A DNA stretch of 64,000 nucleotides. It comes from Opitutus sp. (GTDB taxonomy: Bacteria; Verrucomicrobiota; Verrucomicrobiia; Opitutales; Opitutaceae). A program made the translations under genes and the position numbers. Shown here one piece after another: positions 16,821 through 25,949 of this stretch (its first letter is position 1; the number at the start of each line of letters is the position of its first letter). The stretch covers positions 509,900 through 573,899 of the forward strand of contig JACEUQ010000003.1 of assembly GCA_024998815.1 (NCBI GenBank), read 5' to 3'. The notes beneath the pieces were generated by a model, which saw only the letters and a list, made by a program, of their open reading frames with translations, had not been told where the DNA came from and did no database searches.

Positions 16821-16865
16821 CACACCGCCAGTTTCCCCCAATGGGGTGAACACCTACTTCGTGTT

Positions 16866-16899
16866 AAAAAACCCGGCCGTTTGCAGGCCGGGTTTTTTT
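16866..16899 (+). terminator. Rho-independent terminator after hpf
   Basis: AAAAAACCCGGCC / GGCCGGGTTTTTT stem around a 7-base loop (GTTTGCA), ending in T residues. It lies 46 bases after the hpf stop. Confidence 0.92.
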
Positions 16900-16967
16900 A
16901 TGTCCGGAGGGTTTCCCCTGCATAATTCACTCGGCAGGCTCCCTTTTGATCCTTTTGTTTTTCCGTC

Positions 16968-18449
16968 GTGCGCCCCCTTCGAATCCTATTTGTCACACCC
17001 GAAGTTGAACCGTTCGTCAAAGTCGGCGGTCTCGCCGACATGACCGGCGCCTTACCCAAGGAGCTCGCCGCGCTGGGCCACGATGTGCGCATCGTCTGCC
17101 CGGCCTACGGCTCGGTAAAGATCCACGGCCCACGCACCGCGCGTCCCGATCCGCTCGGGGTGGATGTGGGCACCGAGGCGCATTGGGCGCGCACCTGGGA
17201 AACGACCCTGCCCGGCGGCAAGGTCCCGGTCTACCTGCTCGAGCACGACGGCTTTTTTGCCCGCCACGAGGTCTATTCCGGCCCGTGGGGTTCGCATGCC
17301 GACAACGACCTGCGCTACGCCTTCCTGTGTCGCGGCGCACTCGCGCTGTGCCAACAACTCGACTGGATCCCCGACGTGGTCCACGGCCACGATTGGACCA
17401 CCGGCCTGTTGCCCGTCTACCTCAACACCACGCTCAAGGATACGCCGCTGGGACGCGTGGCCTCGGTTTTCACCATCCACAATTTGGAACACCAGGGCTA
17501 CGCCGACCGCCGAGTGCTCGACTTCGCCCGCCTGCCCGCCTCCGAGTTCCGCGCCGACAGCGTCGAGTCCACCGGAGCGGTTAACATGTTAAAGGCCGGC
17601 CTGTACCACTCGACCAAACTCACCACGGTGAGCCCGACCTACGCCGAAGAGATCAAGACGCCCGCCGGCGGCTGGGGCCTGGATGCCGTGTTGCGTTACC
17701 GTGCTGGCGACCTGGTCGGCATCCTCAACGGCATCGACACGGGCGCCTGGAACCCGGCGACCGACAAGTTCATCCCCGCGCACTACAGCGCCGAAAACCT
17801 CGCGGGCAAAGCGGCGTGCAAAGCCGCGTTGCAGGCCAAGCTCGGGCTGGCGATCGACCCGCACATCGCGGTGTTCGGCGTGGTCGCGCGCTTCGCCAAC
17901 CAAAAGGGCCTGGACCTGCTGGCCGAGGCGCTGCCGCACATCGCCGACCGCATGCACGTGCAATTTGCCATCCTCGGCGCCGGTGATCCCGGGCTGGAAC
18001 ACACCTTCCGCTGGGCCGCCAAGCAGTATCCGGGAAAAGTGGGCGTTTACATCGGCTACGACAACGAGCTCTCGCACCTGATTCAAGCGGGCGCCGACTG
18101 CTTCGTCATGCCCAGCCGCGCCGAACCCTGCGGCTTAACCCAGATGTATGCGATGCGCTATGGCACCGTACCGCTGGCCCGCGCCACGGGCGGCTTGATC
18201 GACACCGTCGAGCAGTACGTCGAAGGCACGAACAAGGGCACCGGCTTCCTCTTTAGCGACGCCACCGCCCCCGCGCTCTACAACACCGTGGGCTGGGCCT
18301 GCGCGACCTATTACGACAAGCCCCAGGAGTTCGCCCAGCTGCGCCGCAACGGCATGGCGCAAGACTTCAGCTGGAAAACCAACGCCGGTCGCTACGTCGA
18401 AATCTACCGCTGGGCCGCCGAGCAGCGCACCGGCGAAAAGCTGGTTTGA
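16968..18449 (+). CDS. glgA: Glycogen synthase (GT5)
   Basis: Extends alpha-1,4-glucan chains from ADP-glucose. The 493-residue product has the GT5 N-terminal KVGGLADMTGALPKEL motif that binds ADP-glucose, the TIHNLEHQGYA segment, LVGILNGIDTGAWNPATD at the domain joint, and the C-terminal PSRAEPCGLTQMYAMRYG motif that contains the catalytic Glu. Length and order are normal for bacterial GlgA. Translation starts at GTG 16968, since no ATG fits and RILFVTPEVEPF must be near the N-terminus. No other glycogen gene is adjacent. Confidence 0.95.
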   Translation: MRPLRILFVTPEVEPFVKVGGLADMTGALPKELAALGHDVRIVCPAYGSVKIHGPRTARPDPLGVDVGTEAHWARTWETTLPGGKVPVYLLEHDGFFARHEVYSGPWGSHADNDLRYAFLCRGALALCQQLDWIPDVVHGHDWTTGLLPVYLNTTLKDTPLGRVASVFTIHNLEHQGYADRRVLDFARLPASEFRADSVESTGAVNMLKAGLYHSTKLTTVSPTYAEEIKTPAGGWGLDAVLRYRAGDLVGILNGIDTGAWNPATDKFIPAHYSAENLAGKAACKAALQAKLGLAIDPHIAVFGVVARFANQKGLDLLAEALPHIADRMHVQFAILGAGDPGLEHTFRWAAKQYPGKVGVYIGYDNELSHLIQAGADCFVMPSRAEPCGLTQMYAMRYGTVPLARATGGLIDTVEQYVEGTNKGTGFLFSDATAPALYNTVGWACATYYDKPQEFAQLRRNGMAQDFSWKTNAGRYVEIYRWAAEQRTGEKLV

Positions 18450-18517
18450 GGCGAAGCCTCCGCTCAAGATGAGCTTAACAAATAGGGTCGTGGAGAGCCG
18501 AACCCTTTAGGCAAACA

Positions 18518-18800
18518 CCTTGAGCTCACGCTCAAGGCCACGTCCGGACTCGTTTCCTTGTGGCCTTGCGCGTGAGCGCAGGGTGTTTTGAAAATCCTTG
18601 AGCTCACGCTCAAGGCCACGTCCGGACCCGTTTCCTTGTGGCCTTGCGCGTGAGCGCAGGGTGTTTTGAAAATCCTTGAGCTCACGCTCAAGGCCACGAG
18701 GAGCGTGTTCAGGAAGCGTGTGGCAAACCCCCTGAGCTCACGCTCAGGACCACGGGGAGTGTGTCCAGGACGGGTGTGGCCTTGAGCGTGAGCTCAAGGA
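18518..18800. repeat. Tandem array of GAGCTCACGCTC palindromes
   Basis: Units begin at 18518, 18596 and 18674, a 78-bp period. The first two are almost identical, including the link GGGTGTTTTGAAAAT; a fourth, more diverged unit runs from 18731 to ~18800. Each unit is a hairpin pair CCTTGAGCTCACGCTCAAGG ... GTGGCCTTG. Together with a terminator at 18853 it fills the 18450-18914 gap between convergent glgA and terC. No gene seen there. Confidence 0.85.
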
Positions 18801-18852
18801 TTCCGCAAATCTCAACTTGAACGTGAAGTAGCCCGAGACGGAATCCTCCACG

Positions 18853-18886
18853 AAAAAGCCCAAGGCGAACGGCCTTGGGCTTTTTT
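18853..18886. terminator. Bidirectional terminator between glgA and terC
   Basis: AAAAAGCCCAAGGC / GCCTTGGGCTTTTTT stem, a 4-6 base loop, A run on one side and T run on the other. It can serve glgA on the plus strand and terC on the minus strand, whose stop is 29 bases away. Confidence 0.9.
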
Positions 18887-18914
18887 GTTTTTCGAGGAGT
18901 TGCCTCGTCCCAGA

Positions 18915-19658
18915 TCACTTCAGCGGTGAGTGCAACTGGACCGGCTCGCTCTTGGTGCGCAGGCGCAGGTTGAGCATTTCAACACCGAAGGCGAAGGCCA
19001 TGGAGAAGTAAATGTAGCCCTTGGGAATGTGCTGACCGAGTGCTTCGCCCACCAGGGTCACACCGATCAAAATCAAGAACGACAGCGCCAGCATCTTGAG
19101 CGTCGGGTGGCGATTGACGAAATCGCTGATCGCCCCGGCGAAGGCCAGCATCACGCCTAGGGCAATAACCACGGCGGTGATCATGACCCCGAGATTATCC
19201 GCCATGCCTACCGCGGTGATCACCGAGTCGAGCGAGAATACGATGTCGAGCAGTAGGATTTGCACGATCACGCGGGAAAACTGGGCTCCGCGCCCAACAG
19301 GGTTGGCGTGGCCATCGGCGCCCTCAAGCTTCTCGTGAACCTCGACCACGCTCTTGCCGATCAGGAACAAACCACCGACGAGCAGGATGAGGTCTTTGCC
19401 CGAAATGCCCTCGTTCAAAATCGGCAGAGTGAACAAATCGGCCGTGAGCTTCATCAGCCACGTGATGCTGCACAGGAGCAGAATACGGGTGATGAGTGCC
19501 AGCGACAGGCCCCACTGACGGGCCTTGGCCTGCTGCTCGGGCGGCAATTTTCCGGCCAGGATTGAAATGAAGATGATGTTGTCGATGCCCAGCACGATTT
19601 CGAGCGCGGTGAGCGTGAGCAGGGAAACCCAGATTTGCGGATCAAGTAGCCATTCCAT
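18915..19658 (-). CDS. TerC-family integral membrane protein
   Basis: A 247-residue membrane protein with about seven helices. LEIVLGIDNIIFISILAGKL near the N-terminus and LLLDIVFSLDSVITAVGMA in the middle are the paired Asp-containing helices of the TerC/YkoY family, linked to metal export (for example Mn) and tellurite resistance. ATG 19656-19658 (MEWLLDPQIW) fits better than the in-frame start at 19697. No tellurite genes are nearby, so Mn export or co-translocational metalation is only a possibility by family. Confidence 0.9.
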   Translation of the reverse strand: MEWLLDPQIWVSLLTLTALEIVLGIDNIIFISILAGKLPPEQQAKARQWGLSLALITRILLLCSITWLMKLTADLFTLPILNEGISGKDLILLVGGLFLIGKSVVEVHEKLEGADGHANPVGRGAQFSRVIVQILLLDIVFSLDSVITAVGMADNLGVMITAVVIALGVMLAFAGAISDFVNRHPTLKMLALSFLILIGVTLVGEALGQHIPKGYIYFSMAFAFGVEMLNLRLRTKSEPVQLHSPLK

Positions 19659-19746
19659 AGAGCGGCCGAGCAAGTCGTCGCGACGCAGGGGCGTCAAGGC
19701 GGCGAGTCACCCCAAATTCCCTGGCGGCTAATTTCGGCAAGTAACA

Positions 19747-19817
19747 CCCTGAGCTCACGCTCAAGGCCACAAGGAGTGTCTTCGCGAAGCGTGTGGCCTT
19801 GAGCGTGAGCTCAAGGA
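19747..19817. repeat. GAGCTCACGCTC palindromic repeat
   Basis: Single unit, CCCTGAGCTCACGCTCAAGG to CCTTGAGCGTGAGCTCAAGG, between the AEC transporter and terC. Confidence 0.85.
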
Positions 19818-19872
19818 TTCCGTAAAACGCTAATGAGTATAAATGCCGGTTGTTCGCCCGCCGTGGGCCCCA

Positions 19873-20823
19873 CTACACCCCGATCCACATCAGCCCGAGG
19901 CGCAGCCAGAGCGGAATGAGGAAAATCCCCAGCGCAGTCGTGCCGATCACGATCTGCACGGCGGTGAGCGGTCGGCCGCCGTAATGCTGCGCAATCACCA
20001 GCGGCATGACCCCGGCCGGCATCGCCGCCTGCACGATCATCACGCGCTTCAAATCATCGGGCAGCGGCAGGAACTTCGCCATGACCAGAAACAGCAAAGG
20101 CAAAACTCCGAGCCGCAGCACACTCGAACCCAGGGTAACACGCAGGTCGAACAGTTCACGCGGGCGCCCCAGGTATTCCATCAGGGTGGCCCCGATCAGC
20201 AGCAGGCCAATGGGCACCGCGCACGCCGCGCTCACGTGTATGACATTGGTGGCGACGGCGGGCATGAACCGGCCGAGGTCGAGCAGGTTGCCCAGCACCG
20301 CAGCGAGAAGCGCGAGCACCGGAGCGTTGATGAGCTTGCGCCAACCCTCGCGCAGCGAAAGCCCCGCGAGCATGAGAATGCCCACCGACCAAATGGCGGC
20401 CTCGCAGCCGACGTTGTGCACCAGCAACACGCCTAGGCTGCTCTCCTTAAACAGCGCCACCATGAGCGGAATCGCCACGTAGCCGAAGTTGTAGATGCCG
20501 GTGGAAAACGCGAAGGTGCGCAGGCCTTCGCCGACGGTGAGCCCAAGCAGGCGGCCCACGTAATAACCAATGTAAATACCCATCGCGATGGTGACAAAAC
20601 CCATCAGCGGCGCGAACAACAGGTTGCCCGGCTGGCGCAGCGCGGCGTTGCTCAACACGTTCTCAAAAATCAGGCACGGGTAGAGAAACCCCATGACCAG
20701 CTTGAGCAGGCTGGCGTCGGCCTCGGGCGAGAGCCAACGCAGGCGGCGCATGACCGCCCCGAGCGCGATCAGGATGAAAACGGGCAGAACCAGCAGCAAC
20801 AATTGCCAATACGTGGGCAGCAT
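19873..20823 (-). CDS. AEC-family transporter (auxin efflux carrier fold)
   Basis: A 316-residue membrane protein with about ten helices in two halves, as usual for the AEC family of carboxylate or auxin carriers. Family features are the N-terminal LLLVLPVFILIALGAVMRR, FAFSTGIYNFGYVAIPLM in the middle and MIVQAAMPAGVMPLVIAQHY near the end. The substrate cannot be read from the sequence. It lies 21 bases downstream of the HI0933-type flavoprotein stop on the same strand, so the two may share a transcript. Confidence 0.85.
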   Translation of the reverse strand: MLPTYWQLLLLVLPVFILIALGAVMRRLRWLSPEADASLLKLVMGFLYPCLIFENVLSNAALRQPGNLLFAPLMGFVTIAMGIYIGYYVGRLLGLTVGEGLRTFAFSTGIYNFGYVAIPLMVALFKESSLGVLLVHNVGCEAAIWSVGILMLAGLSLREGWRKLINAPVLALLAAVLGNLLDLGRFMPAVATNVIHVSAACAVPIGLLLIGATLMEYLGRPRELFDLRVTLGSSVLRLGVLPLLFLVMAKFLPLPDDLKRVMIVQAAMPAGVMPLVIAQHYGGRPLTAVQIVIGTTALGIFLIPLWLRLGLMWIGV

Positions 20824-20844
20824 GAGCGGAGCCTTCCGGTTTTT

Positions 20845-22116
20845 TTACGCGTCTGCCGCCATCGCCTGCCCCGCCAGCCAGCCGGTTGTCCACGCCGCCT
20901 GGAAGTTAAACCCGCCCGTGATGCCGTCGATGTTGAGCACCTCGCCAGCGAAATGCAGGCCTGGGCACACGCGGCTCTCCATCGTCTTGAAATCCACTTC
21001 GCGCAACTGCACGCCGCCGCACGTCACGAACTCATCCTTGTTGAGGCTCTTGCCTTCGACGGTGAAGGCGGCCGCCGCCACCTGGCCGGCGAGGGTCAGC
21101 AGCGAGGCGTTCGACACCGAGGTCCAGACCGTCTCGGGCTTGAGGCCGGCGGCGATGATCAAGCGCTCCCACAGGCGCGCGGGCAGCGCGAACGGGTTCC
21201 AAGTGGCGATTTGTTTTTTAAGGTTGGCCAAACGGGCGGCCACCAGCGTCTCCATGGTCTGCGCGACCGTGCGCCCCTCGGCCCAGGAAACCACCAGGGT
21301 AAATTGATAGCCGCGCTCGGCGAGTTGCCGCGCACCCCACGCCGAGAGCTTGAGGATGGCCGGCCCGCTCATGCCCCAGTGCGTGATGAGCAGCCCGCCG
21401 GAATCCTTGAGCTGCGTTCCCTGCACGGACGTGGCCGCGGCGGGAACGCTCAGCCCCTCCAAACCACGGATACGCGCATCGTCGATATGGAAGGTGAAGA
21501 GGGACGGCACCGGTGTTTCGATGGTGTGGCCGAGCTCGGCGGCGATGAGCTGGCCGGCGGAGCCCTTGGTGCCGCCGGTGGCGATGAGCACGCGGTCGAA
21601 CTCGCCCACTGAGTTGTCGGTAAACTCAACGCGGAAAACCTTGCCCAAGGGAGCACCCGAAGCCTCGCCCTCGGCCGGTTCGACGCGCTCGATGCGGCGC
21701 ACGCCCATGGTGGTAAAAACCTTCACGCCGGCCTGATCGGCGGTGCGGCGCAAGCAGTCCACAATGGTGCCGGAGTCGTCGGTCACGGGAAACATGCGCC
21801 CGTCGGATTCGGTTTTGAGTTCGACGCCGCGCTTGGAGAACCAAGCGATGGTTTCGCGCGGGCCGAAGCGGTTGAACGGCCCGAGCAGCTCGCGGCCGCC
21901 GCGCGGGTAACGTTTCACTAGGTCCCGCGGTTCGGGGCAGGCGTGGGTGACGTTGCAGCGACCGCCGCCGGAGATGCGCACCTTGGCCAGCGGGTGGGCG
22001 GTTGCCTCGTAAAGCACGACGCGCACGGCCGGGTTGGCCTCAGCGCAGGCAATCGCCGCGAAAAAGCCCGCGGCACCGCCGCCGATCACGATCACCCGAG
22101 TAGAAGTCAAAGCCAT
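20845..22116 (-). CDS. HI0933/YhiN-family flavoprotein
   Basis: A 423-residue NAD(P)/FAD-dependent oxidoreductase of the HI0933-like family (BaiN/YhiN). Rossmann motif VIVIGGGAAGFFAAIACAEA at the N-terminus, then VRISGGGRCNVTHACPEPRD, which defines the family. FDRVLIATGGTKGSAGQL is the second nucleotide motif, and DGITGGFNFQAAWTTGWLAG closes the FAD site. The physiological reaction of this family is mostly unknown. Start at ATG 22114-22116; the frame is open to 22314 but the extra part crosses a terminator. It is followed at 21 bases by an AEC transporter. Confidence 0.9.
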   Translation of the reverse strand: MALTSTRVIVIGGGAAGFFAAIACAEANPAVRVVLYEATAHPLAKVRISGGGRCNVTHACPEPRDLVKRYPRGGRELLGPFNRFGPRETIAWFSKRGVELKTESDGRMFPVTDDSGTIVDCLRRTADQAGVKVFTTMGVRRIERVEPAEGEASGAPLGKVFRVEFTDNSVGEFDRVLIATGGTKGSAGQLIAAELGHTIETPVPSLFTFHIDDARIRGLEGLSVPAAATSVQGTQLKDSGGLLITHWGMSGPAILKLSAWGARQLAERGYQFTLVVSWAEGRTVAQTMETLVAARLANLKKQIATWNPFALPARLWERLIIAAGLKPETVWTSVSNASLLTLAGQVAAAAFTVEGKSLNKDEFVTCGGVQLREVDFKTMESRVCPGLHFAGEVLNIDGITGGFNFQAAWTTGWLAGQAMAADA

Positions 22117-22156
22117 ACGGCGCAGCGTGGGCGCGCGGTGGCGGTTGTCGAAAACG

Positions 22157-22194
22157 AAAAAACCGCCGGGGCCACAAAGGCTCCGGCGGTTTTC
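22157..22194 (-). terminator. Rho-independent terminator after the Spy-like gene
   Basis: On the minus strand: AAAACCGCCGG, a loop of 13 bases, then CCGGCGGTTTTTT. It lies between the Spy-like gene (ends 22265) and the HI0933 gene start (22116). Confidence 0.85.
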
Positions 22195-22264
22195 CAGTGG
22201 TGCGGGCGTCGGCTTAGGGGAACCGCTGTGAGGCCGGCCTAAACCGGTGCGAGCGAGCGGCGGT

Positions 22265-22729
22265 TTATTGCACACCCCGATTGCCGTGCTTTTCGCCCTT
22301 TTCGCCTTTTCCACCTTTTCCGCCGGGACCCTCAGGGCCGCCGGGGCCGTCCTTGTCGCCGCGCCGCTCTTTCATGTGTTCGCGCATTTTTTCAAATTTG
22401 GCCTTCTGCTCAGGGCTGAGGAGCGCGTCCGCCTTGGCCTTGTTGGCCTCAAAAATCTTCTTAGCAGCCGCCTTTTTTTCCTCCATGGACAGGGATTCAT
22501 TTTCCTTGATCGCCTTCAGCTGTTCGCGCGCCTCTTCGTGAATCGCCTTCATCTGCTCAGCCTGGGCGTCGGTGAGCCCGAGCTCCTTCTTCATCTTCTC
22601 GCCAGGATTACCCTTGGGACGCTCCTTTTTGCCCTCGGACGCGGCATTGTCCTCAGCGCGAAGCACCGGGGCGGTTGAACCAAAGGCGAGAAGGCAAACA
22701 ACGAGAAGGATCTTACTGGGGTTTTTCAT
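22265..22729 (-). CDS. Secreted Spy/CpxP-like protein with Gly-Lys-rich tail
   Basis: A 154-residue exported protein. Signal peptide to about residue 25 (KILLVVCLLAFGSTAPVLRA). The middle is helical with LGLTDAQAEQMKAIHEEARE and LLSPEQKAKFEKMREHMKER, two LT/LS-x-EQ type motifs as in Spy/CpxP periplasmic chaperones. The last ~30 residues are a Gly/Lys/Pro/Glu-rich tail (GPGGPEGPGGKGGKGEKG). In the family the helices shield unfolded proteins or sense metal stress; here that is inferred. It is a single-gene unit with its own terminator. Confidence 0.75.
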   Translation of the reverse strand: MKNPSKILLVVCLLAFGSTAPVLRAEDNAASEGKKERPKGNPGEKMKKELGLTDAQAEQMKAIHEEAREQLKAIKENESLSMEEKKAAAKKIFEANKAKADALLSPEQKAKFEKMREHMKERRGDKDGPGGPEGPGGKGGKGEKGEKHGNRGVQ

Positions 22730-22996
22730 GTGGGTTGGGATTGGTTGTTAATGGGTAACAGTCCACTAGACGCCGGCATTCAGGCCGGGTTACACCGGTT
22801 TATAAATTCTTTATTTCGCCACACCGAAGGCCCAACCCGAACCGGCTGAGCCGTTAAAAAAATCCACCCGCCGCGCCAGGCCAAAAGGCAAGGCCTTGAC
22901 CATAAGCAGGCTCTACACCCCAATCTGCGCCAACACCTCCGGCCCGTGCGCTCACCGCGCTTCAGTCCACGCCCACCCTCCACCCTTTTTTAACCC

Positions 22997-23893
22997 GTGT
23001 TCTTATCCAGCCACCCCGCTGACGAATGGCTCTCAGTCGCCTCGGAGCTACCGATGGCCCCGGCGATATTTTCAAGGTTAAGCACCCTGCTGACCAAGCC
23101 CAGCACCACCCTCGAGGACGTCGTCGACACCGTGCAGCTCGATCCGATCCTGACGGCGCGCATCGTGCGGGTGGCCAACTCGCCGCTATACCAGCGCGAC
23201 GAACCGGTGGTGGCGATCACCGAAGCCATCGCCTACATCGGCACCCAAGAGACCTCGCAAATCGTCGGCGTGATGGTGGCCAGCCAGCTTTGCGCCCCGG
23301 GCTTGCCGCACTACAAAATCGACTCCGACGCGCTTTGAAACTGCTGCGTGAGCTCGGCGGTGGCGGCACGCCTGCTCGCCGCACGCGTGGGATTACCGGA
23401 GGGCGAATGCTACACCATCGCCCTGTTGCGCGGCATCGGCTGGCTGGTGCTGGAGCGCTTCGCGGAGAAGAACGCGCTGCCGATTCCCGACCAAGTCCTC
23501 GATGATCCGGCAAGCGTCGCCAAATGGGAGCGCCAGGTTTTTGGCCTGAGCGCAGCGGAGGCCGCACTGCGCGTTTTGAAGTTATGGAATTTCGCCCCGC
23601 CCGCGGTCGCCGCTCTGCGCCGCCTGGGCAAACGCCCTTACACCGACCCGACGACGGCCCTCTTGGCCATCGCCAACGCGATCGGCGACCGCCTGGGCCT
23701 CGGACTCGAAGTCGAACGCGGCCGCTGGATCATCACTCCCCAATTGCTCAAAGTCGTCGGCCTGGATCCCGAGCGCGTCGAGGAGATTGTCCATGAGACG
23801 CAGGGCGAGATGGAAAAGCTGCGCAAGATCGTGGTGCATTCCACGCTGCCCGCTGCGGATGGGCACAAGTCTGGTGAGCCGAGCAAGCCGTGA
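22997..23893 (+). pseudogene. HDOD-domain protein with an in-frame TGA
   Basis: A single frame of 298 codons starting at GTG 22997 and broken by TGA at 23336-23338. Both parts are in the same frame and together cover an HDOD domain, an HD-GYP relative without phosphodiesterase activity used in signalling: APAIFSRLSTLLTKPSTTLE, DPILTARIVRVANSPLY, then after the stop CCVSSAVAARLLAARVGLPE and YTIALLRGIGWLVLERF. The stop sits where the family normally has Trp before the RHS-like segment (DAL-stop-NCCVSS), so a TGG to TGA change is the simplest reading. The N-terminal fragment has 113 residues. A sequencing error is possible. Confidence 0.8.
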
Positions 23894-24216
23894 CGCGGGG
23901 GGGGGGGAACCCGGCGCGTGCCCGATGTAGCGCGGTGCTTCAGCCCGCGTCCGAGGCTCGACAAAAACGGGGTGCACGACCCTCGCGCCAATCACTAACC
24001 TGCGGCCTAAAGCACCGTACTTTCGATGCGGGCAGACTGGAAGTCTGCGCTACTTTCGACCCCTCATAGGCCGTGCCAGCTTGGCGGTTTAGCTTTAACG
24101 GGCGGTAATCTGCAGGAGGGGCTTCAGGAAACCCCCAACTGTGCCGATTTGCTGCGGACGAGCTCCTCGCCGGCCATCGGGTTTGCCGGCGGGCGTCGTC
24201 CCTTTCCCCGCACCCC
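23894..24216. other. Intergenic stretch with repeat fragments
   Basis: No gene. A run of G at 23897-23906. Around 24028-24056 is GCAGACTGGAAGTCTGCGCT, a short palindrome family also found at 27046-27066 and 44585-44607 in inverse form. Around 23927-23945 is GTAGCGCGGTGCTTCAGCCC, a relative of the same kind. Confidence 0.6.
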
Positions 24217-25467
24217 ATGAATGTCCGCCCCATCCCGCCCCTCTCTGAGGCCAGAGAGTTTAACGCCAACGAAATCTTCTTCTCCACCACCGACGCGAAG
24301 GGCGTCATCCTTTGCGGTAACGATGTTTTTGCGCGGGTGAGCGGCTTCAGCAAGGCGGAGCTCTACGGCCAGCCGCACAACATCATTCGGCACCCCGACA
24401 TGCCGCGGGCCGCGTTTGCCCTGCTTTGGGCCAATCTTCATCAGGGGCGCCCGTTCGCGGGCTACGTTAAAAACATGGCCAAAGACGGCCGGTTTTACTG
24501 GGTGTTCGTCGTCGCCGTCGCCGCAAGTCATCACCGCTACCTGTCGGTCCGCTTCAAGCCCACCACGGCCCTGCTCGGCCAGGTTGAGGGGCTTTATAAG
24601 GCCATGCTGGCTTGCGAGAAGGAAACCCTGGCCGCCGGCGGAACCGAAAAAGAGGCCGTGGCCGCCAGCCTCAAAGTGGCCCTCGGCGCCCTCGCGGGGC
24701 TTGGTTTCAACGACTACGATTCCTTTTCCCAGCTGGCGTTGAGTCAGGAGATGAGCGCTCGCAAGCCCTTTGCCTCCACCGGGGTGCCGGCGTTTAACCG
24801 CATCGCCGCTCTGTTTCGGCACCTGCAGGGCTTCGTTGAGCTTAATCAAGGGCTGCAACAAAAGGCGGCCACCGTTCTTTCCATCGCCGAGGGTTTCCGG
24901 CTGCACTCGGTCAACGTCAACATCACCGCCGACCACTTTGGCGAAATGGGCAAAGGCTTGGGGATCGTGGCCGGTTTCCTCGGCGACTGCTCCGGCCAGA
25001 TGGCCAAGGGCACTGACGCACTTCACCGGCACATCGATGAGGTCGTGCGCTTGACCGAGGTGGTGAACGCCCAGATTTCCGTAGCGCATCTGCAAATGGA
25101 GATGATCCTTTTCTGTCAGGCCGAGCAGGCGGCTAAACCAGGCTCGGGCGACCCAGCGGAGATACAAGTGCTGGAGGAGTGTTTTGCCGCCAGCAGCGAG
25201 GGCGCGCTCCGGGCGATGGAGTCGCTGCGCGGCATGATGCCGCATTTATGCGAAGACCGGGAGTCGATCACGCGGACCGCACTCATCATCGAGATGACCC
25301 AGGTGTTGGGTAACACCGAAACCGCGCGTATTCCCAAAAGCTCGGCGCTAGTGAGCATGTTTGCCGAGTTTCGTACCAAGATGGCCGCAACCCGAGACCA
25401 GCTCGACGAACTGTCGCGGGTCATCGACCGGATCGGCGAGATTACGGTGCTAGCCAAGTCGGCCTAA
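24217..25467 (+). CDS. PAS-domain signalling protein, Aer-like
   Basis: A 416-residue cytoplasmic protein. The N-terminal PAS domain (about 10-115), with GVILCGNDVFARVSGFSKAE then LYGQPHNIIRHPDMP and KNMAKDGRFYWVFV, is close to the PAS of the aerotaxis receptor Aer, which holds FAD. The remainder is long helices with HFGEMGKGLGIVAGFLGDCS. No membrane segment and no clear conserved hairpin tip of chemoreceptors is present, so contact with CheA/CheW is uncertain. Redox or energy sensing is the likely input by family. It follows the broken HDOD gene on the same strand, but 323 bases of repeat-rich DNA separate them. Confidence 0.75.
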   Translation: MNVRPIPPLSEAREFNANEIFFSTTDAKGVILCGNDVFARVSGFSKAELYGQPHNIIRHPDMPRAAFALLWANLHQGRPFAGYVKNMAKDGRFYWVFVVAVAASHHRYLSVRFKPTTALLGQVEGLYKAMLACEKETLAAGGTEKEAVAASLKVALGALAGLGFNDYDSFSQLALSQEMSARKPFASTGVPAFNRIAALFRHLQGFVELNQGLQQKAATVLSIAEGFRLHSVNVNITADHFGEMGKGLGIVAGFLGDCSGQMAKGTDALHRHIDEVVRLTEVVNAQISVAHLQMEMILFCQAEQAAKPGSGDPAEIQVLEECFAASSEGALRAMESLRGMMPHLCEDRESITRTALIIEMTQVLGNTETARIPKSSALVSMFAEFRTKMAATRDQLDELSRVIDRIGEITVLAKSA

Positions 25468-25949
25468 GCCGCCGTGGCGTGGGCGGGGAGGGGGCGGACG
25501 GATTTTAACGCAAGGTCGCAAAGTGCCGCAGAGATCGCGAAGAAAGACGCGGCATTATCCCATTCGCGTTCAAGCTGAGCCTGTCGCAACTGGTTCCTGC
25601 GGGGGGGGGCGGAAACCTTTGGGCAAAGCACCTTGAGCTCACGCTCAAGGCCACAGGAGTGGGTTTGCGAAGCGGGTGGCCTTGAGCGTGAGTCAAGGAT
25701 GCCGTGACCCAACTAAAACGCTAATTAGTATAGGGCGCCAAGGGGGGGGGCTTGGGCGTGTAACATCAACGCCGGGCGGTGATGGGCTTGGGGGTGCGGA
25801 TACCTTTGGGTAAACACCTTGAGCTCACGCTCAAGGCCACAGGAGTGTGGTTGCGAAGCGGGTGGCCTTGAGCGTGAGCTCAAGGATGCCGTGACCCAAC
25901 TAAAACGCTAGTTAGTATAAGGCGCCAAGGGGGGCTTGGGCGTGTAACA
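25468..25949. repeat. 186-bp tandem duplication with two palindromic repeats
   Basis: The segment from about 25611 to 25796 is repeated from about 25797 to 25985 with a period of 186 bp. Each copy has CCTTTGGG, a GAGCTCACGCTC palindrome (25631-25698, 25817-25885), GATGCCGTGACCCAACTAAA, a GGCGCCAAGG poly-G tract, and then the 3' end of the barrel gene. The left copy therefore carries a relic of that gene's end (a PKPITARR-stop equivalent near 25770). The part 25468-25610 has a GGTCGCAAAGTGCCGCAGAG-type tract. Confidence 0.8.

Noticed and set aside
18518-18800. CRISPR array
   Set aside because: The 78-bp period and palindromic units look array-like at first, but the spacers are nearly identical, there are only four units, and no cas gene is near.
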